Made by a program: the position numbers and the translations under genes. DNA of 64,000 nucleotides, from assembly GCA_013180625.2 (NCBI GenBank), contig SNVD02002508.1, positions 1 through 64,000 of the forward strand, given 5' to 3'. Below the pieces are notes generated by a model. It was given only the letters and a program-made list of their open reading frames with translations. It had not been told where the DNA came from and ran no database searches. Within the stretch, counting starts at the first letter, position 1; the number at the start of each line of letters is the position of its first letter. The stretch comes from Boswellia sacra. Taxonomy: Eukaryota > Streptophyta > Magnoliopsida > Sapindales > Burseraceae. Shown here one piece after another: positions 60,417-64,000 of the stretch.

Positions 60417-61700
60417 TTATTGCTAGTCCCTAGCAATTAAAGCGTTATTATTTAGAATGATTTATATAATTTTACATCCAAAGTGGTCATTATTGCACTC
60501 TCCTTGATTTTATCCAAATAAATAAACTCTCAACCGATTTTTTTTAATGACTCATGTTTCCTTCCGTCAAGATATCAATTTGTGCTCAGTCAACACATGA
60601 CTATGGGGCTTATTAGAAAGAAGCCATATCAGTTCTAATATTTGTTAAGGCTAACAACCTTAGGTAAGGGGCATTTATTCATTTTATATATATAAATATA
60701 TATTTTTTTCTCTTTTTTTTTATTTAAGGAATGCATCTTTAACCCATGTAGCGAGCCTTAGGCTAATGACTCCCAGACCAGTTGGCCTTAGGGCATTAGG
60801 TGTTAAGACACCCCTTCGAGTTTAACGACTCGGGTTGCCGATGCTTTATTTTTGCTTAGAAACTTATGGATAGTGCAATGTTCAATCCCATTAAGCTTTC
60901 TCCTTAATCCATGTAGCGAGCTTTGGGCCAATAGCTCCTAAACCAGTTGGTCTTAGGGTATTAGGTGTTGAGGCACCCCTCGGGCTTAATTGCTCGAATT
61001 AAGGAGGCTACGATACCAAACTTATACACAATTGCTTTCTCTCTCTCTTTTTTTTCTTTTTTTCCCTTTTTTCTTTTTTCTTCTTTTTAAACACTTTCCC
61101 CTTCCTTTGTGTTGTTATCCTAGACAAAACAAAAGAACTCAAATATTACAACATTTCATTTCGCCACCCACAATCATGCATCAAGGTATGTGTGTGTGAA
61201 GAAAGGCTCGTAGATTCTTGCTTAACAAGTACATAAGCATACAGTTTATGAAATGGTAAGGTTGTGAGAGTTTATAGATTTGAATAATTCAAAGTGAAGT
61301 GAATAAGACCTCCTTGTTATAAAATTCAAAAATCAAAACTAAATAATATCAAGTTTGCTAAAATGAGTTCACAAAATAAAATGACAAATTGGTTAGAATG
61401 GGTTTCAAGAGTTCAAACTGGTCCTCCTTACTCTGCCATTCCTGACCCAGAATGCGTCTCAAGAGAATTTGAACTCCTTACACCGCACTCTTAATCTAAT
61501 TACTAACTCGCTTTTTTTTTTCAAGAAAAAGAAAATCCAAGACACACTTATGTCTACTATCCTTCCCCCCCCACCAAATGAAACATTGTATGTAGAGAGA
61601 TAAAGTATAGGAGACATTACCTGAAGCTTTTGTTATTCAAGAGTGATGACCTGAAAGACTCATAAAATATCATGCTAAAAATAAAAGACAAGAAAAGAAA
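60417..61700 (-). other. Athila 3' untranslated region
   Basis: No frame. Contains a direct repeat: the segment starting ccatgtagcgagcc at 60,744 recurs at 60,909 (about 100 bp, offset about 165). A 17-bp sequence at 61,449-61,465 is repeated inside ORF-X (62,818-62,834). Confidence 0.65.
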
Positions 61701-61702
61701 AA

Positions 61703-62351
61703 TTACAAATGGAGATTTAGATCCAATTTGCACTTTTTGTTTTGCCCTCCTGCCTAATTAATTTGAGTACCAGATGGGTCAGGTTCATAATCAACTTCTT
61801 GTAATTTGTCAAGTAACTCGCCAACAGAAGTGGCAGAAACAAGGATCTGTCTCGTCGAATAAGGGATAAAATTTTATTCCACAGTCGCATCAACAAAACT
61901 TATTAAAGGATCAAAGAAATTGTTAACATTCAACAAACCTATGGGTTTTTGATGGAGATTCAGTTGGGCCCAAGAGGCAATTTGAAAAATTTCTTCGAGA
62001 GTACCAAAGCCACCTGGCAAAGCAATAAAAGCATCTGAATTGATGAGCATATGTGCCATGCGTTCATGCATAGAGGAGACTTGTAACTCATGCCCAACCG
62101 TTTTTCCAACAATGCTTTTTATAGCCAAAGCTTTAAGAATAACTCCTAAAACTTGACTACCTCCTACACGTGCAGCTCTTGACACACAACCCATTAACCC
62201 GAGGCTACCTCCCCCATAAACCACGTGAATCTTTCTTTCAGCCAGTAGTCTACCAAGATAATTTGCTGCCTTGACAAACTCTTCACTTTTACCCGGTCGA
62301 GATCCACAGAATACACATATCTTTTGGAATACATTTTGAAGTTCCCTCCAT
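61703..62351 (-). pseudogene. LOG-like: Retrotransposon-borne LOG-like gene, copy 2, with frameshift and nonsense mutation
   Basis: Same gene and position as copy 1, also without introns. The nucleotide motif GGGSLGLMG, the catalytic Arg (SSMHERMAHM) and the signature PGGFGTLEE are all intact here, and the region that is frameshifted in copy 1 is open (SWAQLNLHQKPIGLLNV). Two lesions remain: about two bases lost near the N-terminus (62,330), and CAA to TAA after FVDATVE at about 61,878-61,880, removing the last ~60 residues. The Arg and Glu motifs are the catalytic pair known for LOG enzymes. Not functional as it stands. Confidence 0.9.
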
Positions 62352-62670
62352 GTTTATGCAACCCTCTAACTATGTGTGAAGATGAGAACAAGAGATGTGG
62401 TATTTATGGAGTGCAAAAAGGTATGCTAATGATTACATCTATATAGGTAGCTCAGTTGTTTGTTGAAAAAGTTGACAATAATGCATAAAAACTCAAAAAC
62501 AAGATGATGAAATGAGACACCATAAGTCAAACAAAAGATACAAATTAAAAAATGACAGCTATGAGGCATTAAAATTCCAAAATGATGGCACGCATGCATA
62601 TGTACAGGTAGTTGTGACTGTGGCTCACATCTTCCTCTGGTTTTACGTCCAAAAATGGCTTAAACACCTT

Positions 62671-63264
62671 CTATGAGTTAGGGATATGCTTCCCATCCAG
62701 TTTTCTTATAAACTGGCAAACAGGGTCGTTTTGAGTCAGATTCCCAAGACTATAGCGTTCCTGCTCATTTTGGAATTGTGTCCACAAATAAAAAATTTTA
62801 CGCTGCATAAGTCCATAAGAATGCGTCTCAAGAGTCACTCGGATATCATCCAAAGACTCCCTACTCAGTCCATTCTTGATGAACTGTAGCTTATCCTCTC
62901 GATTATTAGACGAATATCCTAAGGAGCGGCAACGCTGGTTACAAGTCCATCTTGCACATTTGGGACAAACTTGTAACCTTTTCGCTCTTCGCTTTTTAGC
63001 GTAAGAGCTTTTTCCCATACCTGGCATATGAGAAACAAGATTATCTAAAAATTCATAAGAAAATCGAACCTTAGCTTCAATTAACCATCTTACTTCAACC
63101 GGCATACCCTTACGCATCAACATCCTTAGTCTTTCTGCGCGAGCTTTGTAAATTTTAAGCAAATCATTTGGAGGAAGAGAGGGAAAATGTTTGTGCAGAT
63201 TTGAGAGAATGGTGTCCATGTAAAAATGCCAGGGAAGAAAAGAAAATGGATGCAAGGTGAGCAA
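62671..63264 (-). CDS. Cysteine-rich accessory ORF of the Athila element (ORF-X), full length
   Basis: 197 residues, open from MLTLHPFSFLPWHFYMDTIL to FIRKLDGKHIPNS. It differs from copy 1 at roughly one residue in ten but keeps all cysteines of the CPKCARWTCNQRC block except scattered Cys elsewhere (two Cys of copy 1 are Arg here). A basic KKRRAKRLQ run precedes the block, suggesting nucleic-acid binding. Function and family unknown. Confidence 0.65.
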   Translation of the reverse strand: MLTLHPFSFLPWHFYMDTILSNLHKHFPSLPPNDLLKIYKARAERLRMLMRKGMPVEVRWLIEAKVRFSYEFLDNLVSHMPGMGKSSYAKKRRAKRLQVCPKCARWTCNQRCRSLGYSSNNREDKLQFIKNGLSRESLDDIRVTLETHSYGLMQRKIFYLWTQFQNEQERYSLGNLTQNDPVCQFIRKLDGKHIPNS

Positions 63265-63373
63265 CAGTTTTTAGAGAATTGAAAAACCGACTTTAAAAGC
63301 CACGGAGTACCGTATCCGCCACTTGACCGGGAAAAATCAATCCCTAAAAAGGATCGATTAAAGCAATGGACTA

Positions 63374-64000
63374 TTAGTTTTGGTTAAAATTTTCAAAGAA
63401 TGGTTTTAACCGTTGTCTATTAACTTTAAACACATTACCATTCTTTGGGTTCTCAATTTCAATTGCTCCATGAGGGAAAACATTTTTAACAATGAAATGC
63501 CCAGTCCAACGAGACCGAAGTTTACCAGGAAACAAATGCAATCTTGAATCATACAAAAGAACTTTTTGTGAAGTTCAAAAGATTTTCTAACAATGGATTT
63601 GTCATGAAAAACCTTCATTTTTTCTTTGTAGATTTTAGAATTTTCATAAGCCTAATTCCTGATTTCTTCAAGTTCACTCAGTTAGAGTTTATGTAACTTG
63701 CAAGCATCATTCAAATTTATGTTGAATGTTTTAATGGCCCAATAAGCTTTATGCTCAATTTTCAGAGGTAAGTGACGAGGTTTTCCATAAACTAGTCTAT
63801 AAGAAGACATTCCCAATGATGTTTTAAAAGCAGTTCGGTAAGCCCAAAGTGCATCATTAAGTCTTAAGGACCAATCTTTGCGATTTGGGTTAACCGTTTT
63901 TTCTAAAATCTGTTTTATCTCCCTATTAACAAGTTCAACTTGTCCACTTGTTTGTGGGTGATAAGGTGTAGAAATTTTATGGGTTATTCCATATTTCTTC
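63374..64000 (-). pseudogene. Athila integrase C-terminal region (copy 2, cut by window edge)
   Basis: [20 protein letters not shown] and [20 protein letters not shown] match copy 1. A one-base loss near 63,572 breaks the frame upstream; the core region (HPQTSGQ-type, 63,900-64,000) reaches the window end. Confidence 0.82.

Larger units (their letters stand above)
59197..64000 (-). mobile_element. Athila-type gypsy element carrying a LOG gene (copy 2, continues past the window)
   Basis: Same orientation and order as copy 1: truncated 3' LTR (59,197-60,401), purine tract, 3' untranslated region, LOG, ORF-X, integrase. It lacks the last ~330 bp of the LTR on the left side. Gag, RT and 5' LTR would lie to the right of 64,000. 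Confidence 0.88.

Overview
The window is plant nuclear DNA, most likely from a eudicot. It is AT-rich and made almost entirely of transposable elements: LTR retrotransposons with tRNA-Asp-like and tRNA-iMet primer sites, CACTA (En/Spm) DNA transposons, and spliced gene pieces with GT-AG introns. I see no rRNA, tRNA, CRISPR array or bacterial-type operon. I found no ordinary chromosomal host gene, but several host-derived gene copies are carried inside transposons. I cannot name the species.

Layout. (1) 1-8,948: an Athila-type Ty3/gypsy element on the minus strand. It has a 5' LTR (7,421-8,948), PBS, gag, protease, RT-RNase H-integrase, a cysteine-rich ORF, and then a full-length intronless copy of a LONELY GUY (LOG) cytokinin-activation gene in the slot between integrase and the 3' LTR. 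(2) 8,949-10,609: a truncated LTR of another element, holding a 296-bp CACTA fragment. (3) 11,660-14,762 and 51,430-54,180: one decayed Tat-type gypsy element on the plus strand, split by (4) a CACTA transposon complex at 14,763-51,429. That complex is 36,667 bp long, has matching CACTA termini and a TAG target duplication inside the RT gene. It contains a TNP1/Ptta-like gene, a TNP2-like transposase, a spliced gene for a small secreted peptide, and nested insertions.

(5) Nested in the CACTA complex at 24,742-39,305 is a chromovirus in LTR-internal-LTR-internal-LTR form. Its first LTR is itself split by a Copia element (24,756-32,468). (6) A second CACTA element, 45,514-49,251, is inserted in TNP2. 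It carries exon fragments of at least four unrelated host genes (XPO1, PRMT10, a PQT3-like RING protein, a PSK SIMULATOR-like protein), all on the minus strand and mostly with splice sites. (7) 54,180-59,196: unassigned LTR-like DNA with several minisatellites. (8) 59,197-64,000: a second copy of the LOG-carrying Athila element, running off the right edge.

The main biological point is gene capture by mobile DNA. One retrotransposon family carries a cytokinin-activating enzyme gene at the same place in two copies. One CACTA element has assembled a multi-gene exon chimera, and another encloses a possible signalling-peptide gene. Nearly every transposon gene here is damaged, so the window itself is probably inert, but it points to families whose other members may be intact.
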